A stretch of 64,000 nucleotides of DNA from Pedobacter chitinilyticus (GTDB taxonomy: Bacteria; Bacteroidota; Bacteroidia; Sphingobacteriales; Sphingobacteriaceae), in the NCBI RefSeq assembly GCF_003313385.1, contig NZ_QMHN01000001.1, positions 273,673 to 337,672 of the forward strand. The letters are read 5' to 3'. Made by a program: the position numbers and the translations under genes. The notes under the pieces are model-generated. The model was not told where the DNA came from, searched no databases, and worked only from the letters and a program-made list of their open reading frames with translations. This document shows positions 35,206 through 43,650 of the stretch, piece by piece; position 1 is the stretch's first letter, and each line of letters begins with the position of its first letter.

Positions 35206-35892
35206 ATGTCAACAATACTTCAGTTAGAAACAGCTACGCCTGTTTGTTCGGTGGCGATCTCGGTAAAAGGAGAAACAGTAGTGCTTAAAGAAGAAAAAGC
35301 TCCCAATATCCACGCTTCAAACCTTACCCTTTTTATTGATGAGGCCATGAAAACAGCTGGTTTAACCTATGCTGATTTGGATGCTGTTGCTGTAAGTAAA
35401 GGGCCTGGTTCTTATACTGGTCTACGCATTGGTGTTTCTACGGCTAAAGGATTGTGTTTCGCTCTAGAAAAGCCTTTTATTGCTGTCAATACTTTAAAGA
35501 TGATGGCCAATGGATACCTTTTAAAACATCCCAATTTTGGAGGTTTAGTATGTCCAATGATTGATGCCAGAAGGATGGAAGTGTTTACGGCAGTATTTGA
35601 CCATAAGCTGGGCGAGGTAGAACATACGCATGCTAAAATAGTAGACGATAAAAGTTTTGTGCTGGAACTGCAAAATCATTATGTTGCTTTTATCGGTGAC
35701 GGTGCCGAAAAATGTAAAACGGTAATTGATGATCCTAACGCACATTTTTATACGGATAACTTTAACAGTGCTGGTTACATGAGCAATTTGGCGTATGAAG
35801 CCTACCAAGCTAAAGCATTTGAAGATGTGGCCTATTTTGAGCCTTTTTACCTTAAGGATTTTGTGTTTACTACGCCAAAGAAAAAAGTTTAG
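35206..35892 (+). CDS. tsaB: tRNA threonylcarbamoyladenosine biosynthesis protein TsaB
   Basis: Start at ATG 35206 (MSTILQLETATPVCSVAISV); a TTG nine bases earlier lies in the promoter. It has 228 residues. N-terminal ASKHA-type fold with LQLETATPVCSVAI and the hallmark SKGPGSYTGLRIGVSTAKGL (~60-80), then CPMIDARRMEVFTAVFD. TsaB scaffolds TsaD and TsaE to make t6A37 in ANN-decoding tRNAs. The last 4 bases overlap the convergent DUF5723-like gene. Confidence 0.95.
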   Translation: MSTILQLETATPVCSVAISVKGETVVLKEEKAPNIHASNLTLFIDEAMKTAGLTYADLDAVAVSKGPGSYTGLRIGVSTAKGLCFALEKPFIAVNTLKMMANGYLLKHPNFGGLVCPMIDARRMEVFTAVFDHKLGEVEHTHAKIVDDKSFVLELQNHYVAFIGDGAEKCKTVIDDPNAHFYTDNFNSAGYMSNLAYEAYQAKAFEDVAYFEPFYLKDFVFTTPKKKV

Positions 35893-37310
35893 CGCTGTTT
35901 TTTCTTAAAGATGCCGAAAATACGTCCAAAGAAACTTTGGCGTTCTTGGCCGTCACCAACGCCAGGCATCCAGCTCATGTTCATCGGGTGTTCTACGATG
36001 TAGCCTATTTTAAAAGCCATTCCCAAATAAATAGAACCGCGGTGGTATCCTGTTTCAACGGCTTCATTTCCTTTGATGATGTCTTTGCCCGCATAATAAG
36101 TTTCTATCAAATCATTCGTGCCCAAAAACATTTCGAAGTTGGGGGTTTGGATCATTCCTTGTATCCCTAACCTAAAGTTCTTGTCTGTATTATAGCTTGG
36201 TATGGCGCTAAAAGAAAAGGTACCAGATTTGATGGTGTTTACCAATGCCGCTTCACCATATTTATTGAAAAAGTGCTTGCTGATAATTAAATTGGGGGTA
36301 TATGCTCCAAACGTTTTTGAAATGAGGAAATCGGCTCTGCTGTTAATTGGGGCAATGAAACGTTTTTGTTCGGTGTTGCCTTTTGCCAAGTTATCTAGTG
36401 CTCTTTGAAGTTTATCTTCCTCTTGTTCTCCTGGATTTCCAACTAGCGGAATGTTACTTTGAGTAACGTCAAAAGCGCCTGTGTATGAATTTTTTCCCCA
36501 TCTGATAAAACCTAGGTCTTTGATGTTTGCCATCATGAATACACCAGATTTGGTGGTATAGGTGGTGCCAATGGTAATGGCTGCACCCAAGTTTTTATAA
36601 GGCAAGCTGTTTTTAAAATTAAACTCACCACCCTCAGGATAATTAAGTCTAAATTTTGCGGCCATATCAACATCCAACGTTGCAGAATTAACGCTTGCCG
36701 AAGACCTGCTGGCGTCAAACTGCATGTAGCCAATACCACTTAATAAGCTCACTTTTGCTCCTAAAGCCCAACGTTTAGTGTAATTCTCACGGTAGGTGAA
36801 GCTGATTTGGTGATAAGCCTGCATTTTGCTATTGTTGTTGAATATGTTAATGCGGGGAATGGAGGCAAACTTTTGAAAAGTTTCGTAAAATAAGCCCTTG
36901 CTTATATCTGCATCATAGTCAACTTGGGTTTCCGATCTGATTTGCCAAGAAAATCCCATCTCACTATGGTATTTGTGATATTTAAATAGTCTAATCGCAG
37001 CTATATATACATTGACATCCTCACGCATGGTCTTGGGATTTGCAAAAGCCCCAATTCTACTTTCGGTATAGCCCTGTCTAATTAAATTTCTGATGGCTAC
37101 GTTCGAATTGCCTGGGCTTAGGCTGCTTAAATCAAGGTAGGGGATAAGAAAGTTGGAGGCGAATTGTCGGGAAGAATCCAGTACAAAAGATTTTTGTGCA
37201 GGGTTCTCAAAGGAATCGAATAATGTTTTGGTGTTGAATAATGCGTATTGTTGCGCAGTGGCGTTTAAGGTAGAAACAACTAAAAAGAGAACTACTAAGC
37301 CTTTTTTCAT
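35889..37310 (-). CDS. DUF5723-like outer-membrane beta-barrel protein
   Basis: A 473-residue protein; signal peptide 1-19 (NATAQ). Many alternating hydrophobic/aromatic strands (MGFSWQIRSETQVDYDADIS, YHQISFTYRENYTKRWALGA, GVFMMANIKDLGFIRWGKNS, NFRLGIQGMIQTPNFEMFLG) suggest an outer-membrane barrel. The start NPAQKSFVLDSSRQFASNFL and the FIRWG motif fit the DUF5723 family of Bacteroidota. Its end is a basic cytoplasmic-like KKKQR tail, unusual for a barrel. Function unknown. It overlaps the 3' end of tsaB by 4 bases in convergent orientation. Confidence 0.7.
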   Translation of the reverse strand: MKKGLVVLFLVVSTLNATAQQYALFNTKTLFDSFENPAQKSFVLDSSRQFASNFLIPYLDLSSLSPGNSNVAIRNLIRQGYTESRIGAFANPKTMREDVNVYIAAIRLFKYHKYHSEMGFSWQIRSETQVDYDADISKGLFYETFQKFASIPRINIFNNNSKMQAYHQISFTYRENYTKRWALGAKVSLLSGIGYMQFDASRSSASVNSATLDVDMAAKFRLNYPEGGEFNFKNSLPYKNLGAAITIGTTYTTKSGVFMMANIKDLGFIRWGKNSYTGAFDVTQSNIPLVGNPGEQEEDKLQRALDNLAKGNTEQKRFIAPINSRADFLISKTFGAYTPNLIISKHFFNKYGEAALVNTIKSGTFSFSAIPSYNTDKNFRLGIQGMIQTPNFEMFLGTNDLIETYYAGKDIIKGNEAVETGYHRGSIYLGMAFKIGYIVEHPMNMSWMPGVGDGQERQSFFGRIFGIFKKKQR

Positions 37311-37362
37311 AAAACTATTTGCTTTAGGGTAAATTTAGTTGTTTTATCAAATAAATTAAACG

Positions 37363-38925
37363 TTAATTATCAGTAAGCTTAACGGTGTCGGTTTTTGTTT
37401 GGTTTTTGAGCAATAAAATGTTGCTCGTAAACTTTCCGTTATCAGCCGATAGCTGGTAACCAAAAGCATTGTAGTTTTTAACGCCCTTTTCCGATTTATA
37501 TTGCTTGTAATAAGTTGGCTTTAAGTTTCTTCCGAAAATGTCATTGCTGTTTTTGTTGTTGATGTAAAAAGCGATGGTAGCAGCGCTAGGTGTTTGGTCT
37601 TTAAAAGCATTATAACCTTCTGTATTCATCAGTAAATGGTCATTCTTGTATGCGTTTAAAAATACTTGTACGGTGCTGGCATTATTGGCTACTACTAAAT
37701 GATTGTCGATAATGGTGTAAAACGGGCGTTCAAATTTCTTAAAGGGTTCGCCGAAATAATTGTAAAGCAAATCGGGTTCTTTAAAAATTCTAATATCTGG
37801 AGCGTACTCGCTGCCTAAATCCAAAAGGAGTTGACCAAGTTTGTCGCCATTTTTAATTTCTACGATCCCAATTTTTTCGCCACTTTTCAATTCTATGGTT
37901 GCCAGCTGTTTGTTAAAGTATTTAGGGAAGATCTGGTTGATGTCAATTCTATATTTTTCGTCAATGTTACGAAGCTGCTCTGCAATTTTTTCATCTTCCT
38001 TTTTGCTTTTCTGCCAATCTTTTAATGCTTTGCTCCATACCGCATAATCGTTAATGGTGAATAATACGTAATTGGCTGTTTGCTCTGGAAAAAGTTGGTC
38101 GATGTTTATTTTTTGTTCCTTTTGGTCTACAAAAAGCTTAAAATAGTTTTGGCCATCTTTGATTTCGGTATAGCCATTTAATAAAAGCTTATCGCTGCTG
38201 AAATTGTAGCTTAAAGAGGCATAGGTATTCTGTTGATTGAAAACGCTCAATTCTCCTATTAAATTGGTGTTCAAGATATCTTTTAACAGCGACGGTAGTT
38301 CCTTGTAATTAATGTAAACACTAGCCAGGGTGTTTTTGCCAAACCTATTGTTTTGCTTAATGTATGCTGCAAATTCGTTGTTGGGAAGTTTGGTTTCGCT
38401 AAGTGTTTTAAGTGCTTGTTTGCTATTGGAAAGAAAAATAGACCGATTGATGATGGCCACATAGCATTCACTACTATCGCCAAATTTGATGTGATAGGCA
38501 CTTCCATCTTGCTTTACGGCAGCATTTATCTGATTCAGCATTGCGGCATCCAGCTTTTTTGCTTTGGTTTGTGTAGCAATAACGAAATCTACCTGATTGT
38601 TTTTTGTAGGTAAAAAGCCAACAATCACTTTTTCTCCCTCTATTAAATGATTGAATTTGGCATTATTGGCTACATTTTCTCTCAACGTTTTAAGCAAATT
38701 GCTTTTCTCTGTGCCTAAAATATCATTGGTGATATTTTGTTGGGCAAGGATATCGTAAAAGCCCTTGTCATTTTCAAAAGCGAAGATGATTGGGGCATTG
38801 GCAGATACCAGATGCAGCGAATTGTCGGAGGGACTACTTTCTCTATCTAAATTTGAAAAGTATAAATAGGCCATGCCTGTTACGCCAAGCACTAGTGTGA
38901 TTAATAGGATGTAGATTTTTCTCAT
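37363..38925 (-). CDS. Membrane-anchored envelope protein of unknown function
   Basis: I start at the ATG at 38923-38925 (MRKIYILLITLVLGVTGMAY); a start five codons upstream is possible. It has 520 residues: one N-terminal transmembrane anchor, then a large exported domain made of two similar halves that alternate strands and helices (for example LVSANAPIIFAFENDKGFYD near the start, FVIATQTKAKKLDAAMLNQI, and FYTIIDNHLVVANNASTVQV in the second half). The repeated LVVANNASTVQVFLNAYKN and FLSNSKQALKTLSET pattern recalls DUF3352-type proteins, but I am not certain. No catalytic motif is seen. Possibly transcribed with the downstream DUF5723-like gene (52-base gap). Confidence 0.6.
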   Translation of the reverse strand: MRKIYILLITLVLGVTGMAYLYFSNLDRESSPSDNSLHLVSANAPIIFAFENDKGFYDILAQQNITNDILGTEKSNLLKTLRENVANNAKFNHLIEGEKVIVGFLPTKNNQVDFVIATQTKAKKLDAAMLNQINAAVKQDGSAYHIKFGDSSECYVAIINRSIFLSNSKQALKTLSETKLPNNEFAAYIKQNNRFGKNTLASVYINYKELPSLLKDILNTNLIGELSVFNQQNTYASLSYNFSSDKLLLNGYTEIKDGQNYFKLFVDQKEQKINIDQLFPEQTANYVLFTINDYAVWSKALKDWQKSKKEDEKIAEQLRNIDEKYRIDINQIFPKYFNKQLATIELKSGEKIGIVEIKNGDKLGQLLLDLGSEYAPDIRIFKEPDLLYNYFGEPFKKFERPFYTIIDNHLVVANNASTVQVFLNAYKNDHLLMNTEGYNAFKDQTPSAATIAFYINNKNSNDIFGRNLKPTYYKQYKSEKGVKNYNAFGYQLSADNGKFTSNILLLKNQTKTDTVKLTDN

Positions 38926-39014
38926 GACTGTGTACAGCAAATTTAATTTAATTTTGCGATTAGTGAGATTATGAAGGCATTTTGTTAATTTAGCGCTATT
39001 TAATGCCGTTGCTC

Positions 39015-39401
39015 ATGAATAAAAGAATAATCTTAACCGCTGCCTTTTTCGGTGCACTTGCTGTAATCCTTGGTGCCTTTGGGGCCCATGGGTTGAAAAA
39101 CATCATCGCACCAAATCAATTGGAGATATGGCAGAAAGGGGTGGAGTATCAGTTTTACCATACTTTTGCTATTTTGTATCTATCTACTTTTGCCAGATAT
39201 AAAAATAAGCTCATCGCATTATCGTTTTTCTTTTTCACTTTAGGGATTGTTTTATTTTCTGGTTCATTATATCTGTTGGCCATTAAAGATGCCTATCATT
39301 TATCTTTTGCGAGCATTTTAGGGCCAATTACACCTATAGGCGGGCTGGGTTTTATTTTGGGTTGGGTATGTTTGTTTTTGGCGGCGGTAAAGGATAAATA
39401 A
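39015..39401 (+). CDS. DUF423 family small membrane protein
   Basis: 128 residues from the ATG at 39015 (MNKRIILTAAFFGALAVILG); an ATG four codons earlier is an alternative. Four transmembrane helices with the family signature GAFGAHGLK and WQKGVEYQFYHTFAILYLST, then FTLGIVLFSGSLYLLAI and ITPIGGLGFILGWVCLFLAA. The family (YgdD-like) has no established function. Its stop codon overlaps the priA start (TAATG), so the two are translationally coupled. Confidence 0.9.
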   Translation: MNKRIILTAAFFGALAVILGAFGAHGLKNIIAPNQLEIWQKGVEYQFYHTFAILYLSTFARYKNKLIALSFFFFTLGIVLFSGSLYLLAIKDAYHLSFASILGPITPIGGLGFILGWVCLFLAAVKDK

Positions 39402-41875
39402 TGCAAATTGCAGCATCAGATTTTTCGGAGAGGGAGACACTATTTGTAGAAGTTGTATTGCCCTTGTCATTGGCAATTAATTATACCTATAGAGTTCCTT
39501 TTGAACTAAATGAGGTGATTGCTGTTGGCAAAAGGGTAGTGGTGCAGTTTGGTAAGCATAAAATCTACACGGCTTTAGTGAAAAGTATTGGCACTACTCC
39601 GCCAGAACATTATCAAGCGAAATACGTCATTGATGTAGTGGATGACTATCCTGTGGTAACCCCTAAGCAATTTGAGTTTTGGGAATGGATTGTCTCTTAT
39701 TATTTATGTAATGAAGGCGATGTAATGGCTGCTGCTTTGCCTACAGGTTTGAAACTGGCCAGCGAAACGGTACTTCTTTTGAAAGAGGAACAACCAGAAG
39801 AGGTGGAACTTAATGATAAGGAAAAGCTCATTTTGGAAGTGCTTCAAAAGCAACATCGCATCAGCATTGATGAAGTAGCAAGTTTATTGGGACAAAAAAC
39901 AGTTTATCCCATTGTCAATTCGTTAATTGCCAAAGAGGTGATTGTGGCTGCTGAGGAGGTGGTAGATAAATACAAGCCTTTGCTTAAGTCTTTCGTAAAA
40001 CTTAATGTCTTTTATTTAGAGGAAGAAAACCTAAGACAGTTATTTGCCCAGTTAGAAAAAGCGCCTAAGCAGTTAGATGCTTTGTTGGGCTATCTGAAAT
40101 TAAGTAAGGATAAAGGTTATATTCCTAAAAATCAATTGATCGAGGAAAGTGGTTGTGGCCAAGCGGCACTAAAGGCTTTAACTGATAAAGAGATTTTTTA
40201 TGTTGAAAAAAGACCTGTAAGTAGGTTGAGTAGCGACGGAGAAATATTCGATGTTAATTTTAAACTAAGCGAGCATCAACAAGCCGCTTTAGATCAAGTA
40301 AATCAGCAGTTTGAACATAAGGATGTGGTGTTGTTGCACGGTGTTACGGCATCAGGCAAAACGCAGCTCTATATCAAATTGATAGAAGAAGCCATTGCTA
40401 CTGGTGGGCAAGTGTTGTTTTTATTGCCAGAAATTGCCTTAACCACTCAAATTGTGGCTCGTATTAAACTCTATTTCGGGAATAAGATTGGTGTTTATCA
40501 TTCTAAATTTAACGATAATGAAAGGGTAGAGATTTGGAACAAGGTGTTAAATGGTGCTTATCAGGTAGTGTTGGGCGCAAGGTCGGCCGTTTTATTGCCA
40601 TTTAACGATTTGCGCTTGGTCGTAGTGGATGAAGAGCATGAAAACTCTTACAAACAGTATGACCCAGCACCTCGTTACCAAGCTCGGGATGCTGCCGTAG
40701 TTTTGGGTCATTTGCACCAAGCTAAAGTCATTTTGGGTTCTGCTACGCCATCGTTAGAGAGCTATTACAACGCTAAAATTGAAAAGTATGGACTTGTAGA
40801 GCTTAATGAACGTTTTGGTGGGGTTCAGCTGCCGTTGCAAGAGGTGGTGAGTATTGCTGAAGAAACCAAACGTAAGAAAATGGTTTCGTACTTTACCAGC
40901 GTATTGGCAGATGATATTGCAGAAGCTTTAGAGAAGAAGGAACAGGTGATTTTGTTTCAGAACCGTAGAGGTTATGCAACGATTTTAATATGTGCTACTT
41001 GTGGTTACGCTCCAAAATGTGTGAATTGTGATGTAAGCTTAACTTATCATAAATCTAGTGGTAAACTACATTGCCATTACTGCGGTTATCATCAGAGTAG
41101 TATTAATGTTTGTCCAGCCTGTGGTTCGGTGCATGTGGAGCAAAAAGGTTTTGGTACGGAGCGTATTGAAGAGGAATTGAGTTTGATTTTCCCAGATGCT
41201 AAAATAGCCCGTTTAGATTTGGACAGCACCCGTACCAAAAATGGCATGCAGCAAATTATTAGTGATTTTCAGGAGAAAAAAAACGACATCCTCATTGGTA
41301 CCCAAATGGTAGCCAAAGGCCTCGATTTTGAAAATGTAAGCCTTATTGGCGTGATTAATGCAGATACTTTATTGAATTTCCCTGATTTTAGGGCGTTCGA
41401 ACGAAGTTATCAATTACTGGCGCAGGTTGCAGGTAGGGCAGGTCGTAGGGACAAGCAAGGCAAGGTTTGTATTCAGGCTTATGCGGATGATCATCGCATT
41501 ATTAAGCAAGTGATCGATAACAACTACGAACAAATGTACGAGGATGAGTTGGAGGAAAGAAGGCAGTTCCATTATCCGCCTTTCTCAAGACTGATTTTTA
41601 TCAACGTCAAACATAAAGATGCCAATGTGCTTAATTTGGCGGCGCAAACGCTGGCCAATAATTTAAGAGCTCAATTGGGTAAAAGAGTGCTAGGACCTGA
41701 ACAGCCGTTGGTATCGCGTGTTAGAAATTACTACATCAAGCAAATTATCCTCAAAATAGAGAGAACTGCTGCCATGCAAAAGGTGAAAACAGTTTTGGTA
41801 GATACCATTAGAGATTTTAATGCTCAAAAGGATTTCAGAAGCGTAATTACGCAAATAGATGTAGATCCGTATTAA
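39401..41875 (+). CDS. priA: Primosomal protein N' (replication restart helicase)
   Basis: An 824-residue 3'-5' DNA helicase that reloads replisomes at stalled forks. N-terminal DNA-binding domain (LFVEVVLPLSLAINYTYRVP), Walker A at ~314-321 (HGVTASGKT), Walker B DEEH at 410-413, motif SATPSLESYYNAKI. Eight zinc-binding cysteines from Cys531 (CATCGYAPKCVNC, then CHYCGY and CPACG). Helicase motifs V-VI appear in ILIGTQMVAKGLDFENVSLI and QLLAQVAGRAGRRD. The C-terminal domain is present; all hallmarks are intact. Coupled to the DUF423 gene by a TAATG overlap. Confidence 0.97.
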   Translation: MQIAASDFSERETLFVEVVLPLSLAINYTYRVPFELNEVIAVGKRVVVQFGKHKIYTALVKSIGTTPPEHYQAKYVIDVVDDYPVVTPKQFEFWEWIVSYYLCNEGDVMAAALPTGLKLASETVLLLKEEQPEEVELNDKEKLILEVLQKQHRISIDEVASLLGQKTVYPIVNSLIAKEVIVAAEEVVDKYKPLLKSFVKLNVFYLEEENLRQLFAQLEKAPKQLDALLGYLKLSKDKGYIPKNQLIEESGCGQAALKALTDKEIFYVEKRPVSRLSSDGEIFDVNFKLSEHQQAALDQVNQQFEHKDVVLLHGVTASGKTQLYIKLIEEAIATGGQVLFLLPEIALTTQIVARIKLYFGNKIGVYHSKFNDNERVEIWNKVLNGAYQVVLGARSAVLLPFNDLRLVVVDEEHENSYKQYDPAPRYQARDAAVVLGHLHQAKVILGSATPSLESYYNAKIEKYGLVELNERFGGVQLPLQEVVSIAEETKRKKMVSYFTSVLADDIAEALEKKEQVILFQNRRGYATILICATCGYAPKCVNCDVSLTYHKSSGKLHCHYCGYHQSSINVCPACGSVHVEQKGFGTERIEEELSLIFPDAKIARLDLDSTRTKNGMQQIISDFQEKKNDILIGTQMVAKGLDFENVSLIGVINADTLLNFPDFRAFERSYQLLAQVAGRAGRRDKQGKVCIQAYADDHRIIKQVIDNNYEQMYEDELEERRQFHYPPFSRLIFINVKHKDANVLNLAAQTLANNLRAQLGKRVLGPEQPLVSRVRNYYIKQIILKIERTAAMQKVKTVLVDTIRDFNAQKDFRSVITQIDVDPY

Positions 41876-41899
41876 CCTTTTTTACATTCGAGAAATCTG

Positions 41900-42028
41900 G
41901 CCACAGATACACAGATGAAATGCGGCTGGAAGGTTTCAGGAAAATGATTTTTTTAATACCAAGATCTATTTAAATCAAAATATAACGGGTCAATTTTGGT
42001 TTAAAGACAAAATCTGTGCATCTGTGGC
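41900..42028. repeat. Spaced inverted repeat between convergent genes
   Basis: Arms 41900-41916 (GCCACAGATACACAGAT) and 42012-42028 (reverse complement, one mismatch) flank ~95 bases. Lies between priA and the convergent barrel gene. A half-copy occurs near 33602-33617. Confidence 0.7.
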
Positions 42029-42037
42029 TAATCCTTC

Positions 42038-42721
42038 TTAGTTTTTACCTACTAAATGGAATTGTATGCCTACTGAAACAGGATTAAGCAAGGTTTCCAG
42101 TTTGTTGTATTTGGCAAAGGTTCTGGTGTTGGTAGCATCATTTAGCACTGTTTCTTGGCGTTCGTAAGCATAAAAGAAATCCATTGTTGATTCTGCGAAA
42201 AAGCTGAGGTTTTTCAATGCATTTACTTTGATTCCTAGTACAGGAGAAAAGGTTGCCCCATTTTTACTAGAATTAGCTGCATAGGAAACATTAGGAGTCG
42301 AAGAACTTTTAGCAAGTAAGTCGCCTTTGAAATTAGTTGCCCTAAAACCAATATCAAAACCAAAATAAGGTTGTATTACGGAATAATTAAAGTTTTTCTC
42401 GAAACCAACTTTGATGGAGAAGTCGCTAAGATTACCTTTGGCGGTTTCGCAGGTTTCACATTGATTATCGAAAGTTAGATTTCTTTTGTAGTAGTAGTGG
42501 CCACCAATTCTAAAAGCTATTTGATTATCGTTGAGCTTAATCATGCCGCTGTTGAGCCACATGGTTGTGTAGTCATCGGTATTGGTTTGTTGCAAAATTT
42601 TTGGTAGTTGGACAATGTTGTATCCCTTTATACCAATGGTGTAGTTGTAGTTCCCGTCAATCTGGGCAAACGTTGAGGCGCTAATTAACATCGAAACAAT
42701 AACAAGTATAACTCTATTCAT
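42038..42721 (-). CDS. Outer-membrane beta-barrel protein, unknown function
   Basis: 227 residues from the ATG at 42719-42721 (MNRVILVIVSMLISASTFAQ, a clean signal peptide); the longer frame adds eight unlikely residues. The mature part shows eight or so amphipathic strands: NYNYTIGIKGYNIVQLPKIL, QIAFRIGGHYYYKRNLTFDN, SVIQPYFGFDIGFRATNF, SFFAESTMDFFYAYERQET, and the closing LNPVSVGIQFHLVGKN, like small OmpA/OprF-sized barrels. Two Cys (QCETCETAKG) in a loop could form a disulphide. No partner is evident. Confidence 0.65.
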   Translation of the reverse strand: MNRVILVIVSMLISASTFAQIDGNYNYTIGIKGYNIVQLPKILQQTNTDDYTTMWLNSGMIKLNDNQIAFRIGGHYYYKRNLTFDNQCETCETAKGNLSDFSIKVGFEKNFNYSVIQPYFGFDIGFRATNFKGDLLAKSSSTPNVSYAANSSKNGATFSPVLGIKVNALKNLSFFAESTMDFFYAYERQETVLNDATNTRTFAKYNKLETLLNPVSVGIQFHLVGKN

Positions 42722-42887
42722 GCAAACTTTGTTGGGGTTAAACAAAAGTATAAAATAATTGTGACCGATTACCTTAAAAAATGCTAATAAGTTAACAGTT
42801 TGAGAATTGCTGTTCTTGTGCTTCTTTCATTGGCGGATGTTAATAAAAATTATCACTGTTAGTTTACGTAAATACAGAGTTTAAAGC

Positions 42888-42895
42888 TATTTTTG
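42888..42895 (+). promoter_or_regulatory. -7 box of pcm, leaderless arrangement
   Basis: TATTTTTG at 42888-42895 ends 6 bases before the pcm ATG at 42902, the same geometry as at tsaB. The -33 element is poor (TTTA at 42863-42866). Confidence 0.45.
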
Positions 42896-42901
42896 GCGCA
42901 A

Positions 42902-43558
42902 ATGGCTTATAAGTTTGTAGATAATTATCGGGAAAAAGGTGCAAGGAAGAAACTTGTAGAAATCTTAAAGGAACGAGGGATTTCTGATGCGAAAGTACTA
43001 AGGGCAATAGGAAAAGTGCCTCGTCATTTCTTCTTCGATGAAACTTTCTGGAACCAAGCTTATAGGGATATTGCTTTTCCAATTGGCGATGGACAAACCA
43101 TCTCGCAGCCCTATACCGTTGCTTATCAAACGGAACTATTGCATATCCAAAAAGGAGATAAAGTGTTAGAAATTGGTACAGGTTCTGGTTACCAAACTTG
43201 TATTTTGATGGAATTGGGAGCGGATGTTTATACGATTGAGCGTCAGGAGAATTTATATGCCAGAACCATTAAGGTTTTGCCTGGAATGGGCTATCAAGCT
43301 AACTTTTTTTTGGGCGATGGCTCAAAAGGGATTGAAGCGCATGCACCTTATGCAAAAATCATTGTGACGGCAGGAGCGCCTTTTGTACCCGAAATATTAT
43401 TAAAACAGTTAAAAATTGGCGGGATTTTAGTGATTCCTGTAGGGGATGAGAAATCTCAAAAGATGATTACTGTTATCCGCGTGAGCGAAAATGAATACGA
43501 TAGAATTGAGTTAGATACTTTTAGGTTTGTGCCATTGGTAGGTGATCAGGCTTGGTAG
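42902..43558 (+). CDS. pcm: Protein-L-isoaspartate O-methyltransferase
   Basis: Start at ATG 42902 (MAYKFVDNYREKGARKKLVE); a TTG three codons upstream lies in the -7 box. It has 218 residues. SAM-binding motif I VLEIGTGSGYQTCILMELGA, preceded by the family's FPIGDGQTISQPYTVAYQTE, and followed by VYTIERQENLYARTIKVL and DGSKGIEAHAPYAKIIVTAG. The enzyme repairs isoaspartyl sites in aged proteins by methyl transfer. Length is normal. Confidence 0.95.
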   Translation: MAYKFVDNYREKGARKKLVEILKERGISDAKVLRAIGKVPRHFFFDETFWNQAYRDIAFPIGDGQTISQPYTVAYQTELLHIQKGDKVLEIGTGSGYQTCILMELGADVYTIERQENLYARTIKVLPGMGYQANFFLGDGSKGIEAHAPYAKIIVTAGAPFVPEILLKQLKIGGILVIPVGDEKSQKMITVIRVSENEYDRIELDTFRFVPLVGDQAW

Positions 43559-43578
43559 ATAAGTGTTACGGGTTAAGT

Positions 43579-43638
43579 GTTACGAGTTACACGTTTTAAC
43601 TTATATGCTTTATTGCTCTGATACTTATAACTCGTAAC
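43579..43638. terminator. Inverted repeat between pcm and namZ, likely bidirectional terminator
   Basis: Arms 43579-43589 (GTTACGAGTTA) and 43628-43638 are exact reverse complements within a wider GTTACGGGTTAAGTGTTACG-type repeat between two convergent genes. Confidence 0.5.
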
Positions 43639-43650
43639 CCGCAACTTAAA

